Shown piece by piece: positions 52,225 through 63,374 of a stretch of DNA of 64,000 bases. Source of the DNA: Viscum album (Eukaryota; Streptophyta; Magnoliopsida; Santalales; Viscaceae); NCBI GenBank assembly GCA_963277665.1, contig OY728142.1:6214001-6278000 (forward strand). The letters are read 5' to 3'. The position numbers and the translations under genes were made by a program. The first letter of the stretch is position 1; each line of letters opens with the position of its first letter. The notes below the pieces were generated by a model. The model searched no databases. It saw nothing but the letters and a program-made list of their open reading frames with translations, and was not told the DNA's origin.

Positions 52225-52425
52225 TAGTGGTAACTATTTAGAGGGAGTTGTACACAACCCCCTCTAAAATAAATTTCTATATAAATTAGTAGTTTTATGT
52301 CAAACCTTTCCCCCCCCCCCCACTAATTTAAAATTCAATAGTGTGGTTAACATAAAAACTGCTAAAATATAGGTGTTTTATTTAAAAAATATTAGAGGAT
52401 GGTGAACCCCCTCTATTTAAAAAAA
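52225..52425. repeat. CACTA3 left subterminal palindromes and C12 tract
   Basis: TTTAGAGGGAGTTGT followed by ACAACCCCCTCTAAA (52,230-52,266) is an inverted pair, and AACCCCCTCTATTTAAA recurs near 52,405. A run of 12 C lies at 52,310-52,321. The same motif appears inverted at the other end of the element (57,394-57,425). Confidence 0.75.
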
Positions 52426-52599
52426 CTAATTTTATAATATATATGTGTGTGTGTGTAATTTAAAAAGATTATATAAATGCATTTAAATACATTATAAACG
52501 TATTATATACAGACATTATATAAATAATTTATATAAATACTTGTATATATAAACAAGGGGAGGATGGGAAGTGTCGAGAGAGTGGAACATGGAAAATTT

Positions 52600-53640
52600 G
52601 ATGGTGATCAGTGCTGATTTCATCTATTTTGGATTTGATAGATTTGATTGTCTATAACTCAGGAGATGATGATGGTGATAATTGGGAGATCAATGAAGAT
52701 CGACCTTCCCTAGGTGATTTATTCATGGATGCCTTAGATTATATGAACCCTAGGGATGAGAGAAAATATGGTAAGAACATTTATTTTTCTCAAGAGGTGC
52801 TTAATCTATCTTCCCTAGAGTCATTCATAGCTAGGTCTGAATAAATAGTGAACTTGGAGACTCCCTCTGAAGATCCAACTTTCAGCGATTCTAACCATGA
52901 TTTAAATCTGTGCTTTTTTATGAGATCTAAGGGGATCCCTTTCTATTTTTTGAGGGGATTAAAAGAAAGGGGAAATGCAATTTTTTAATTCTACTCATGG
53001 TTTTATATCATATAATCTCAATAAATGTAATAATTTTATTATTTCACATATCTACATGAATAAAAAAGATCATAAGCAGTTTCTCATGGACATTATGAAT
53101 AGTCTCATTGAATTTGGGGGATTTGATTATTAGAGGATGAAGTCACTAGGAAGTGGAATTTTTTATATAGTGTTTCCCTATTTAGACCTTAAATCCAAAT
53201 CATGGAGTCAAGGATTAATTTACCTAAATCATGGTTTCCTAAAAATTCAGGAATGGGATCCCTTTATTAATCCCTTTAATGTTAGGAATTTAGCTACCCA
53301 CTTATGCATTCCAATATAGGGATTATGACGGTTCTTTTTTCACCCTCAAATCCTTGGGGTAATTGGTTCGGTTATGGGACTTCTAATCATCATCATTGGT
53401 TTCACTTTTATTGAATAAAACAAGGGATCCAAGAAAGGAAAATAGGGCATAGGGAGGCCTAAAGTAATGAAGACCGAGGGAATCCCTTCGAATCTAGATT
53501 ATAGTTTCCTCTACTATAGATTTTTTATTTTTTCTCCTTGTTGAATATGAAAATGTTCTTGATTTCTGTAAAGTATATAGCAATGTTGGGAATTATTTTG
53601 AGCATTTATTTAGGATAATGACTTGTAGTAACTATAGATT
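52600..53640 (+). pseudogene. DUF4283 / zinc-knuckle gene relic inside CACTA3
   Basis: An acidic N-terminal segment (YNSGDDDGDNWEINEDRPSL, about 52,650) leads, after stops and shifts, to KDHKQFLMDIMNSLIEFGGF and LGSGIFYIVFPYLDL (about 53,065-53,180). GFLKIQEWDPFINPFNVRNL (about 53,239-53,298) and HLCIPI follow. TEGIPSNLDYSF (about 53,474) and LVEYENVLDFCKV-YSNVGNYFEH (about 53,545-53,605) come last. The order equals DUF4283 followed by a CCHC-like knuckle, the architecture of LINE ORF1 and gag-like plant proteins. No ORF2 lies downstream, so this is more likely a captured gene segment than a 3'-anchored LINE insertion, though a deleted LINE cannot be excluded. Confidence 0.55.
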
Positions 53641-54189
53641 AAAATAAAATCCATATGATAAATCCAGGAAAAGGGCTAGGAATCCATGTTGTTCTGATTC
53701 TTAGGGGAATTCAAATGACAAGGGGGTTGTCTAGCAGTCTCATGTAGTGGGAAATTAAGGGTCCCAATAGGCAAGTGTCAGGAATTTAGATATGAATTTG
53801 TCTCCTTAATAAGGAGTTAATTGAATTGATCACATTCAATATGATGATGAAAATGATAGATATTCTCAATTTGAAACTAATGAGCTTGGATATCCACCTA
53901 TCTCTGGAATAGAGATCTTTAATTCTCTTATGGTGTGTCCCTCAGGTAATGTTGTATTGGATGGTTCTGGTTTGGATAAAAATAAGAAAACTATAGTAAC
54001 TCCCTATTGAAACAACTTTGATGTCATCTATAAAGTTATTAATGTGGAAAAATATTTTGAAATGATGACTAAAACTATAAATAGATGTGTACATGTGAAG
54101 TAGCATTTGATGTAGGAGGAAACGTTGGCCCAAAGGCTTGGGGATAGTGTTATTTAGGTTATTAGCAATATGGGGCCTATTCAATAGAG

Positions 54190-55060
54190 AAGGGATGGTC
54201 TTTAGTTGGAAGCATCGCATGGGTATGGGAAGTTCCATATTTTTTCAGACAAATCATCACTGGAAAATGGAAAAAATATAATATATAATGAGATATTTCA
54301 ATTGCTTTTATCCAAGAAATCCAAATCTTATGTGTTGGTCACAACTACTCATCAAATGCATTCTAACATTGTTATTTCCTGGATATCTCCTGGGAAAATC
54401 AAGGTACTCCTTGACCCTTATTCTCAGCAGGGTAATTTTATATATTCATCTAAAGATATCTATGAAACATTGTGCTCTGTAGGAGGACCCATACCACTGT
54501 AGATTCAGCATGTAACTTTGCTATAGTTAAAGGTTCCATCAGGGCATCCTCAAAGGATGATTTAATGTATCCTTGTAGATGTGGTTTAGTATTACCCACC
54601 TAATTTCTCTGAGTTTATAAATGTATTTTATGAATGTTTTGGCACAGATTCATCAGAAGAATGTGATGCGGTATGGATTGTGAAATCCCGCACCACTATT
54701 CCACCGGGGGATGTTAGGCGAGAGAGTTTTCCCAAGAGCCTCAGAGATGATATGGATGATTGGTTTGATTCAAAAGTCAATAATATATATTAAAAGATAG
54801 ATCCATCCCCTTTTAGATACAAATACTATGTCTTAGTCTTGAGATGCATATCTATTAATCTTGATTCTAGTATGAAATCTAATTCAATGATGGACATAAG
54901 GTAATAGCCATGGAAATATGCTGCTTCACTTAATTTCAATGGTGTTTTATCTATGTCATCTATTGATGGTTCGTCATCAAATGATTACTCATATTTAGCT
55001 GATGTCCTAGAATATTGTTAGAAACCAAATTCCAGGAAGAGAGGCTGATATCCATGGGGA
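54190..55060 (+). pseudogene. Unrecognised coding fragments inside CACTA3
   Basis: Open, codon-like pieces of unknown family: ENGKNIIYNEIFQLLLSKKS, VISWISPGKIKVLLDPYSQQ and GNFIYSSKDIYETL (54,260-54,470), then FINVFYECFGTDSSEE (about 54,613), SRTTIPPGDVRRESFPKSL and DDMDDWFDSKVNNIY (about 54,685-54,790). They follow the DUF4283 relic on the same strand and may be its C-terminal region. Confidence 0.4.
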
Positions 55061-55079
55061 AGTGGCCGATATCCTTGAA

Positions 55080-55230
55080 ATTTGGGTCAAAATGGTAAAT
55101 CCATTAAATGATTTTATTCTTTGTTTGTGTTTTTTTAATATCATGATGGAGGGTATAAGTTTTATTCATGACTCCTATCATCTTATTTTAAAATGGTAAA
55201 TCCATTAAATGATTTTATTCTTGGAATTTG
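55080..55230 (+). repeat. Direct duplication of about 32 bases, 101 bases apart
   Basis: AAAATGGTAAATCCATTAAATGATTTTATTCTT begins at 55,089 and again at 55,190 with no visible mismatch over its first 32 bases (landmark AAATCCATTAAATGATTTT). The identity shows a recent local duplication. Confidence 0.8.
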
Positions 55231-55239
55231 TGTTTTTTG

Positions 55240-56310
55240 TGTGTATGTATACATATACAATATAAATATATATTTGTATAAATTGTATAATTATATATAT
55301 AATTTTATGTAAAGCTAAATTTATTTATCTAAAATATATTTATATATAAATATACGTAAAATTTTATCTATATATAATTATAAAAAATTATATTATATGT
55401 GTGTGTATAGATATATAATAAAAAAATTATATCTATATATAATATAATTATCTTAAATATAAATTTTATTAATTTTATGTATATTATATATAGTATAATA
55501 GAAATAGATTTAATTGTATACATAAAAACATATATAATATATATTTGTATACAAATAAATGTATTTATAGATAGATAAATTAATATATATTTTTATTCAT
55601 ACAATAATAATTTTTAATATATTATATGTGTAATATAAATCAGTATATAAATATATTAAATAAATTTATAATATTTATAAAACCACATAGAATTTTTTTA
55701 ATTTAAAAAATAGTTTTAATATACATATAGTATATATTGTATTATACCATAATGATTATAAATCAATATAGTAAATATATATATTATTCAATTATATTAT
55801 ATATTTCCTATGATATAAATTTATTTAATTTTAGGTATAATATATATATGTATAAACAATATAAAATATACAAGTATATAATTGTATACATAAATATACA
55901 ATAAATTTTTATACATATACATATATTTAATACAAATATATTTATACATAAGAATATATACAAATATGTATATAAAAATAAATATACAAATATACAAATA
56001 TACAAATAAATAATTTTTATAATTATATATATATATTATATACGTACATAAATACACACACACACACAAATATATATATATATATATATATTTATATAGA
56101 TATATACACAAATATATATATATTCTTTGTTTATATATATATTTGTGTATATAATATATATATTATAATTATTTATTTATATTATAGAGACCCACAAACA
56201 TGTGTGTGTGTGTGTCTGAAAATATAATTATTTATATATATTATATAATTATGTAATAAATTTCTCATTATATATAAATATATAATAATATGGTAAATAT
56301 AAATATTAGG
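55240..56310. repeat. AT-rich low-complexity tract with microsatellites
   Basis: Long TATATA, TATAAATA and TATACATA runs, a CACACACACACAC tract near 56,055 followed by (TA)n, and (TG)n near 56,200. Open minus-strand frames here encode only Tyr/Ile/Leu repeats. Confidence 0.85.
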
Positions 56311-56314
56311 TGTG

Positions 56315-57040
56315 AGGCCAGGTGAGTAGGTTGCATGCCTCAAAAATACTATCCTAGTCCCGGGGTTGTGTACTAGTGTAAGAGGTATTTATAAAGCCAG
56401 CAGGAAGCATAAGGGAGGTGTGGGACTCGTGCAGGGTGCAGGAGGTATAGGGGGAATATGGCTATTGGGCATAGGGCGTGGGATAGGAAATGACAAGAGG
56501 ATGGTTAGTCGATGGGTGTAGGGAATGGGGCTATTGCGTTCATGGTTTGTAGGAGGAGAAGGGTCATTTGGTGCATGTGTGACTGGAAGGAAAGAGGGCA
56601 GTGTTGGTGAAGGAGGAGCGAAGGCTAGAGGGAGGGGCGGGCATCCGGATCAGGGTTGACCGATGGGTGAGTGGGTAGTGGGAGTGAGGGAATTGGATGG
56701 TGGGTGTGTGGGACGTAGGAGTAAAAGTGGTGATAGGAGTGGAGTGTGGGTAGCGGTGGGAGTGGGGTGAGGGAATTTAAGGAAAGAGAGGGTTGTGGGA
56801 GTTGGATCGACTGACAAGTTCATGGGTGGTGGGAGGGGAGTGAGGGCATCAATGGCCGAGGGGACCAAGGGACAATAGGCGTAGGGAATGGGCATCAGGC
56901 CTATGGGATTCAAGTGAGATATAGTGGGTGAATGGTCATGGGAGGGGCAGAAAAAGGGGAGCGAGGGTGATAGGAGGATCAGGGTTGACCGATGAGTGGG
57001 GAGTGAGGGTAGTGATGAGGGAAGGGCTTGGGAGGGAGGT
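56315..57040. repeat. G-rich, C-poor block in CACTA3
   Basis: About 720 bases with strong G-over-C skew on the plus strand and many GGG runs. Degenerate internal repeats include GGATCAGGGTTGACCGATG at about 56,648 and 56,977, and TAGGGAATGGG at about 56,518 and 56,881. Neighbouring DNA on both sides is AT-rich. The minus-strand Pro/Thr/Ser open frame (56,650-56,913) is explained by the composition. A GC-rich segment near one end is known from En/Spm, where it is a methylation-controlled region; the parallel is inference. Confidence 0.8.
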
Positions 57041-57109
57041 AATGTTGCTGCATTTTTTTAAAAAAATGAATTATTTATGGGTGTTTTAGTACTTCCCATA
57101 AAGTTTGAA

Positions 57110-57466
57110 AAAATATATTTTTTATAAGGGGTTAAAATTCCCTCTAAAAAACCACAGATATATCTAGGGGTGGTTGTAAAGCACACCTATATTACTAAAA
57201 AAATAGATTATCATTCATTTAGTCCACCACTAATGTTTAAAAATATTATGTTTTTCTGAAAATTTTAGAAGACATTAAACCACCCTCTTAAAGAATTTTG
57301 ACAATTTTTTTTAGTTTACCAGTGTTTGAAAAAAGCCACCTATAACAATATTGGGAGGCTAATTTAGAGGAAATATTTCATAACTGCCCTTAATTAATTT
57401 ATAAGGGGTTTAAACCCCCTCTAATAGCAAAAATAAATCCCCTCCAATCACATTTTCATTCTAGTG
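57110..57466. repeat. CACTA3 right subterminal palindromes and terminus
   Basis: TATAAGGGGTTAAAATTCCCTCTAA (landmarks AAGGGGTTAA and CCCTCTAA, about 57,123-57,147), ACCACCCTCTTAAAG (about 57,280) and AAGGGGTTTAAACCCCCTCT (57,402-57,421) repeat the left-end motif in inverted form. They lead to the CTAGTG end at 57,461-57,466. Confidence 0.75.
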
Positions 57467-57941
57467 ATGTACCCATCCTTAATGAAATCCACTTTCATAA
57501 ATCCAAATTCATCAATTTTAACTCCACTCCTATTATCATACCATTTTCATTGAAAAATAAACTCTTTGAATGTTGTATAATCCAACCATTATATTGGTTT
57601 TATGAATCCAAAGTATGAAATATTCTCATAAATTGGATTTCTATCCATTGTACCAGATACATGAATCACATTTATCACAAGAGTAACTCCACTATTTTGA
57701 AAGATATTTCATTCATCATGTTACTTTTCAGAAAACATGTAACCATTAATTAAATAATCATTATAAGATAATATATGCACACATGGTCCCCCATCTATAC
57801 ATTTAATTCATTATAAAATTACATTCATATTTTTAGTTGACTTCTTAAAAATATGGTCTCGAAACCATCTCATAATATTTTATTATATGTATTGGATATC
57901 TAGATTTCTGTCATTGATAGATTCAAATAACTAAGAATTAC
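57467..57941 (-). pseudogene. CACTA2 Tnp2, DUF4216 segment
   Basis: Minus strand: RWFRDHIFKKSTKNM (about 57,865), GGPCVHILSYNDYLINGYMF (about 57,795-57,735), QNSGVTLVINVIHVS (about 57,700), MDRNPIYENISYFGFIKPI (about 57,655-57,600), and WLDYTTFKEFIFQ. It ends with KWYDNRSGVKIDEFGFMKVD (about 57,550-57,490). These are the DUF4216 blocks found at the C-terminus of plant CACTA transposases. One stop (at the Trp before WLDY) and one in FIFQ-KWYD are visible; otherwise the frame is remarkably open for about 400 bases. Confidence 0.85.
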
Positions 57942-59432
57942 TGACAAAGCGTTGTCGTGCATGCTCTCAAAAATATTTATAGCTAAGTGCAGCACATGGG
58001 CTGACCTAGGTCATTCTCTTGAGGAGCTTTTGTGGTTAATAAATCACTACTTCTATTCCACCTAATCTAATTCTTTTTTGTTGTTTAATATTTTATGAAA
58101 TAAATGTAATTTAATAAAATAAATGATATTCATAAATCAGAAGAAACTAAAATTTAATTCAAATTTCCATGCAATGCTAAACAGAATATAATTAGGGAAG
58201 AAAGGAAGTTCTCCCGAGAGAATATTCAGGGAGCACCTTCATTGGCCAAATTCAAATATTTTTAGTGTACAGACTCCATCGTATGTGTGCACACCTTATT
58301 CTACACCAGTTATGAATGAAAAGTCTACTTAGCGATCACCAAACACACCCTCCATCCACCTCCTCAATCAAGGGAAAATGGTTGTAGATTAAGAAGTTAA
58401 CCTTTAGACAAACACAGTGAGGATTACACCCACTATAAATTATCCTTATAATTAACTCAATGAATATTAAGAAGATGGTCTTAGGTTCAAAAACCTTATT
58501 ACTCCCTTGGGATATTCCTCTTATTAGTTACTCATGATCATGAGTATTATAGTTCACGATGGTAAGATGAGAGGAAGAAAAGAGGGTGAATCGGTGGACA
58601 CAAAAATAAAAACAATGCATGAATTTATTAGAAATCTAAATTACAATTAAAAACTAAAAATAAAGAAAAGAAATAAAATAAAAATAATGGTGGAAGATTT
58701 GCGGCCGGCCTCCCTCGGTGGAGATCTCCTCCTTAGTGCCTTGAAGGAATGGATGGAAAAATGGGATGCTTTGAGGAGGAGGTGATGGCCTCCTTTTATA
58801 GGCAGAATTCGACCCCCGAAAGTTTGAGTGTTTTAGTCCCCATTAATGACCTCTTCACGCATTCCACCCTTCATGAATGATGTTCATAAATATCATTTAC
58901 ATCTCCTCTCCAAATTTCAGCTAATTTGAAACCGTATGTAGGAGTTATGAATTTTTCATTCTCGGTTGTTGTTTCTGGACGAAGCATCCAGGAAGGTTCC
59001 TCCAAAAGAATGTCATTCAATAGCCTCCTTAATGACCTCCAACATCCTCCAAATTTATTTTAGAGACGTCCCTATCTGTCCTCGAGGTATCCCAGGTGGC
59101 AACACATCATTTGGATATGTATAGGCCGTGTTTGATGTCTGTTACGTTGGGTGGGTCCATGGTGTCCTCCCGGATAAATTGCAATTTTCAATGATTTTTT
59201 AGACCCTTTAGATGACCGAATCAGCTCCTGGTCCAGAAGCCAAAAATGAAGGAAATAAAATAATTATTATAAAAAAATTTGAATCAGAAAATTTTTAATT
59301 TTATTTTTCCGGAAATGACCAAAATACCCCTAACGTAAAATTCTGTCAAAAATCCAGAATTAGTCATTTTTCACATTTGGGTTCAAAATAACACTAAAAC
59401 CTAAAAACATGAAAATTACCCATTCAATAACA
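57942..59432 (-). mobile_element. Solo LTR (1.49 kb) inside Tnp2
   Basis: On the minus strand it starts TGTTATTGAATGGG and ends CTTTGTCA, giving TG...CA, with imperfect flanking repeats GTAGT / GTAAT. It separates the DUF4218-proximal and DUF4216 parts of one transposase reading frame and has no coding sequence of its own, as expected of a solo LTR left by recombination. The middle is less AT-rich, with a promoter-like core (see 58,790). The family was not identified and no second copy is in the window. Confidence 0.65.
58785..58803 (-). promoter_or_regulatory. TATA box of the solo LTR
   Basis: Minus-strand CCTATAAAAGGAGGCC is followed by a pyrimidine-rich leader (ATCACCTCCTCCTC), the usual arrangement of an RNA polymerase II start in a plant LTR. 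Transcription would run leftwards. Confidence 0.55.
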
Positions 59433-61978
59433 CTACGGTGGGATTATAAACAATGATTTACAATATAAAATATACGAAAATATTATATTCATCAATTACT
59501 TTTTGGGTTTCAATATATGGAAAATCCTATAAACTATTTTTAAAAATATAAATATGAACCTGCTACTGCTCTATAATGATTATTTCTACAACATCAGTTC
59601 CGTAAATTCCATGACCCAAAAGTCACCCACTATGATGATATTTTGGGAGACCAATGCTCACCATGCTAGAGAGGTATCCAGTATATAATTCCATGAATTA
59701 TTTATCAATATAACTCTATTAAATGAAAAATTATATCTAAATTTGACTTCTAATGTTCCCTTTCAAAATCTTAATATACTATTCAATGAGGTAAAACCAT
59801 CTATAATGTAGAGGAACACATAGAGAGATCTCTATAAGCAAATGAACAATCAAGAGAACCATTATATAAAAGAATTATGGTGGTTGTAACATCCCTAAGT
59901 CACTTAATATGATAAAAATTTCCTTTTCCGTAATTGGAAATGTCTTCAGGCCAAAAATATTATAGCATATATGTTTGAAAAAGAAACAAATATTGTTTAA
60001 TGTATGACGAACATTTTTAGGAAAAATGAAACATAAAGCTACATGAATTAAATATTACATAAAAACATGATAGTCATGTGATTTATAGTCCTTCAAATTT
60101 AAATTAGTCATTGACACAATATTATTAATATTTTATGAGTACCCCTCTCAAATCTTTACACCATTCAGGAAGTTGAAAACTAATATCTCTCTTTCTTAGA
60201 AAGAGTATAAGTTACTAGAAGAAGAAAAGTTTGTTTTTATGCTTTTACCAGCCCCAAATATTCCCTTAACACCATATCAATCATTTTCAACCGACACTTA
60301 ATTCCATCTTTTATTTTCCATGAACATTTAGTTGCATTACAATAAAATTATCACATATAATTTTTTTCTGCATGAATGAAGTTAAGAAATTTTTTATTTT
60401 ACAAACAATTCCATTATGGTATTTCAAAAAAATGATATATTTTTTCAACCATTTTTCATAATATTTTTTGATTTTTTTACCAAATGTGGTGACAATATCT
60501 TTTACTTTCTCAAACAATTCATCACCTATTAATGGAGATGATGTTGTACCTTCTTCTCGATTCCCATAAAATGATGTTATCTAAGAGCAGTAATTCTATT
60601 ATTGAGGTAAATAATTATTATTTCCTAGAAACAAAATCTTTTATGAATGTTTCAAACTATCTGAGTGTGTACCTTGTTCAAAAATGGGACACCCTAACAT
60701 TCCTTTAATACTATATGTTGAAAATTTTACATAAGCAGGAAATTAGTTTATTATCCCATATAAAATGCTTATTAATGTGAAATATTCATCTCATTAAGTA
60801 TCATAGAACATTACAACTAATTCCAACATTAATTTCAGATATTCGATTAATGGATCCAAATAAAAATCAATATCATTACCTAATTATTTTGGTCCTAATA
60901 TAAGAAGAGAAAACATAATGTATTTTTACTTCAAACATAACCACAATGGAAAGTTATAATTTACCAACATAACAAGCCTTGTACTGTGAGTGATACTTTT
61001 ATACAATAAAAGGATTCACTCCCTATATAGATAGAGAAAGAAAAATTTTTCTCACCTCATTGTCAAATTTAGGATACTCATGATCAATTTTATTTTACCG
61101 AGGAGAGTATGATGGGTGGTGAAGTTTCGCAACTGGATTTCTTGTATATATATTCCACACCAATTTCTTTATTGTCTCATCAATTCTATATAGGTTCATA
61201 ATTTGTGAAATTTTTGGAAGGTAACATACAAAATTCAACAGACTTGATTCATCTTTCTTATATCGAGAAACACCACACATTGAGTATTTTTAAGTGATTC
61301 ATGGTCCTTTCAATACAATATACCCCCATTTGGATACACATGTATTATATTATAGATTTTACCCATTTAATGTAGAATTTGTTTAATATCATATTTTTAT
61401 AATGTAATATAATTATCTTCTGGTAGCATGTCACAAAAGATAGAAAGTATTTTAGTAAAGATAGTTTCGCTCTATTCGATTCCATCGTTTAAATTACATA
61501 GATTCAATATCGCTAAAAATGTTTTATATTTAATTTAACAACTATAAAATTCCATATTTTCATAAGTATTTAACTTATGAAACAACTTTGGACAATCACA
61601 ATGTTTATCTTGAACTTTCATTGTCATTTCCCTAATACTTTGTTCATCATTTTTACACTTGTAATCATATCCTTGATATGATATTCATCATTTTTCACAC
61701 TTTTAATCATATCATATAATCTATAAAAAGTAATATTATACTATTCACTAACATCATTTAGCTATTTCCCATTTCTAGTAAAACATTTATAATTGTGTTC
61801 TATGCCTGGATAGATTAAGGGTTCTTCCAACTCTTCTAGACTAATTACTCATCAATAATAATAATTTAAACACATATAAAGTATTTTAAAAGATTCAATT
61901 TGATGATCTTTTTCAAACTTGAGTAACTCTTTAAACCCATCCTCATACTCTTTTGTCATACAATTGACATCCATCCAT
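59433..61978 (-). pseudogene. CACTA2 Tnp2 transposase (Transposase_21), N-terminus to DUF4218
   Basis: Start at the ATG complementary to 61,976-61,978: MDGCQLYDKRV, then DGFKELLKFEKDHQIESFK matches the Tnp2 N-terminal helix. Then PKLFHKLNTYENMEF, ILSIFCDMLPEDNYITL (about 61,455-61,405) and YPNGGILY. CVVFLDI and the alternative frame CGVSRYKKDESS (about 61,278) follow, and NFPLWLCLK, KYIMFSLLILGP and GNDIDFYLDPLIE (about 60,960-60,845) form the Transposase_21 core. FPAYVKFSTYSIKGMLGCP comes near 60,740-60,685. DUF4218 is visible as KDYKSHDYHVFM, FIFPKNVRHT, SLCVPLHYRWFYLIE, GYLSSMVSIGLPKYHHSG (about 60,100-59,640). Broken at 59,433 by the solo LTR. Many stops; it would have cut and pasted the element in the nucleus. 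Confidence 0.85.
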
Positions 61979-63374
61979 TTTCAATTCATATACATACTAT
62001 TTGGTTTAGTAATACACATATTTAACAATTATAATAAGAATAATAAATACATAGAATGTATGAACTTAGAATCATAATAGGATATTATTTACATACACAC
62101 TCATTTAATCATCATATTTGATATAAGTTTTCACTTTATCATCAACTTTTTAGAGAATATAAATGCGAAGAATTATATGAATATAAATTATTATAAAACC
62201 TTTTTTATTATAACAAGTCATATATCATAGATCATTCTATTTTTTAAAATGGATTCATCAAGGGATATAATTTACACTCTATCACTATTAATGTTCCCAA
62301 GAAACCTATGGATTTCTATAACTGGATAAGTATTAGAGTATATATAAAAATATTCCACTATCAAAAAATATATAAAAAATTACTTATTTTTATTAATACT
62401 ATTACAGTGTTCGAAACAAATTAATCATGTCAATTGTGGTTGTTAAATTTCTAAATTTATAAAATATATCATATCTATCCGCAAACCATCATCCCCAAAG
62501 AGGTATTTCCTAAATTCAACTTTTTTAACTCATCCCCAAGATGTGTGAATATTTGTTTCATATAATATTTTAAATATTTTTTAATTATTAATTTTTTATA
62601 TTTTTATAGTTATATATATTACTTAAAATAAATCTGATTAAAATAAACGTTTTGGATGAAAAAAATAATTTGTTTCACATTTTTTGAACATTTTTTGGTA
62701 AAATATGACCTTTTGTAAATCAGAATTTGTAGAAAAAAATTAAAATCTAAAGGATCATTTATTATGAGACCATAAACCACATCATGTTGGCTCATACTAT
62801 CTTATGGTGTATACTAATGTGATTTATGAAAATCTCCATGGAACAAACTTTGTCAATAAGTGAATTTTATTGAAGTGGATATGTGAAACAAAAAATATAT
62901 CATCACATTTTTAACGTCCTTTCAAAATTGAGTTTTCTCACTATTCCAATTTTTTTCATTTTTTTGTATTTTGATAAGTTTACGTATTAATTTATTTAAA
63001 TTTATGTATATGTTATCCTTGTGTATAATAAAAAATATATTTTAGATCCATTTTTTTATTTCAAACTATATTTAAAGTAATCATAATCAAACTTATATTT
63101 TTAATAACTCATAAAAGAATTTTAACCATAAATATTTTAGAAAATATAATATTTGAAGATAAAATTATTTGAATCATTAGAATATGATTAGAGAGTAGTT
63201 TTTAGATCAAAATAAAATTAATTTAACTTACCTCATCATCTAAAACAATTGAATGACCCATATAATCATTTTTTAAATTTTCATTTCGTAACAATTAGAA
63301 TATTGTTTTTTATATTCTATGAGATTTTGAAAATAATTAATTGTGTGGGTAGAGTGGTAAAAAGAATTATTTTT
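61979..63374. other. Unassigned AT-rich stretch upstream of Tnp2
   Basis: This should contain the 5' untranslated region and 5' terminus of CACTA2 on the minus strand. I could not find a TAGTG-type terminus or subterminal repeats. No coding region is seen. Confidence 0.4.

Larger units (their letters stand above)
52205..57466. mobile_element. CACTA3: CACTA element carrying a DUF4283 gene relic
   Basis: Left terminus AACTACAAAAAAATTG (canonical CACTACAAAAA with one change) at 52,205; right terminus CATTTTCATTCTAGTG ending 57,466, which reads CACTAGAATG on the minus strand. The flanking triplets TTG and ATG may be a decayed 3-bp target duplication. The element splits the Tnp2 reading frame, which fixes both borders well. 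Inside: subterminal palindromes, a plus-strand coding relic (52,600-55,060), an AT-rich tract and a G-rich block. No transposase is seen, so it would have moved with help from another element. Confidence 0.75.
21332..61978 (-). mobile_element. CACTA2: minus-strand CACTA element split by nested insertions
   Basis: Composite call, read right to left: Tnp2 N-terminus to DUF4218 (61,978-59,433), solo LTR, DUF4216 (57,941-57,467), CACTA3, Tnp2 C-terminus (52,204-52,080), Transposase_24 N-terminus (51,808-51,400), gypsy B, rest of Transposase_24 (24,760-23,380), Ulp1 (23,130-22,130), one 180-bp repeat. Each break in a gene coincides with a recognisable element end, and the protein motifs resume on the far side in the right order, so the pieces belong to one ancestral element. 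The gene order, transposase then Transposase_24/Ulp1, is that of plant CACTA elements. The 5' terminus (right of 61,978) and the 3' terminus (left, cut at CACTA1) were not identified. Confidence 0.75.

Noticed and set aside
55808..56111. Minus-strand Tyr/Ile-rich open frames
   Set aside because: Produced by TATA/TACA microsatellites.
56650..56913. Minus-strand Pro/Thr/Ser-rich open frame resembling a cell-wall protein
   Set aside because: Explained by the C-rich complement of the G-rich block; no signal peptide and no regular motif.
57940..57965. GCGTTGTCGTGC, resembling the primer binding site of some plant gypsy elements
   Set aside because: The Tnp2 frame resumes immediately to the left, so this is the edge of a solo LTR and no internal region follows.
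61979..63374. 5' terminus of CACTA2
   Set aside because: Searched by eye for a TAGTG-ended terminal repeat and subterminal motifs; nothing convincing.
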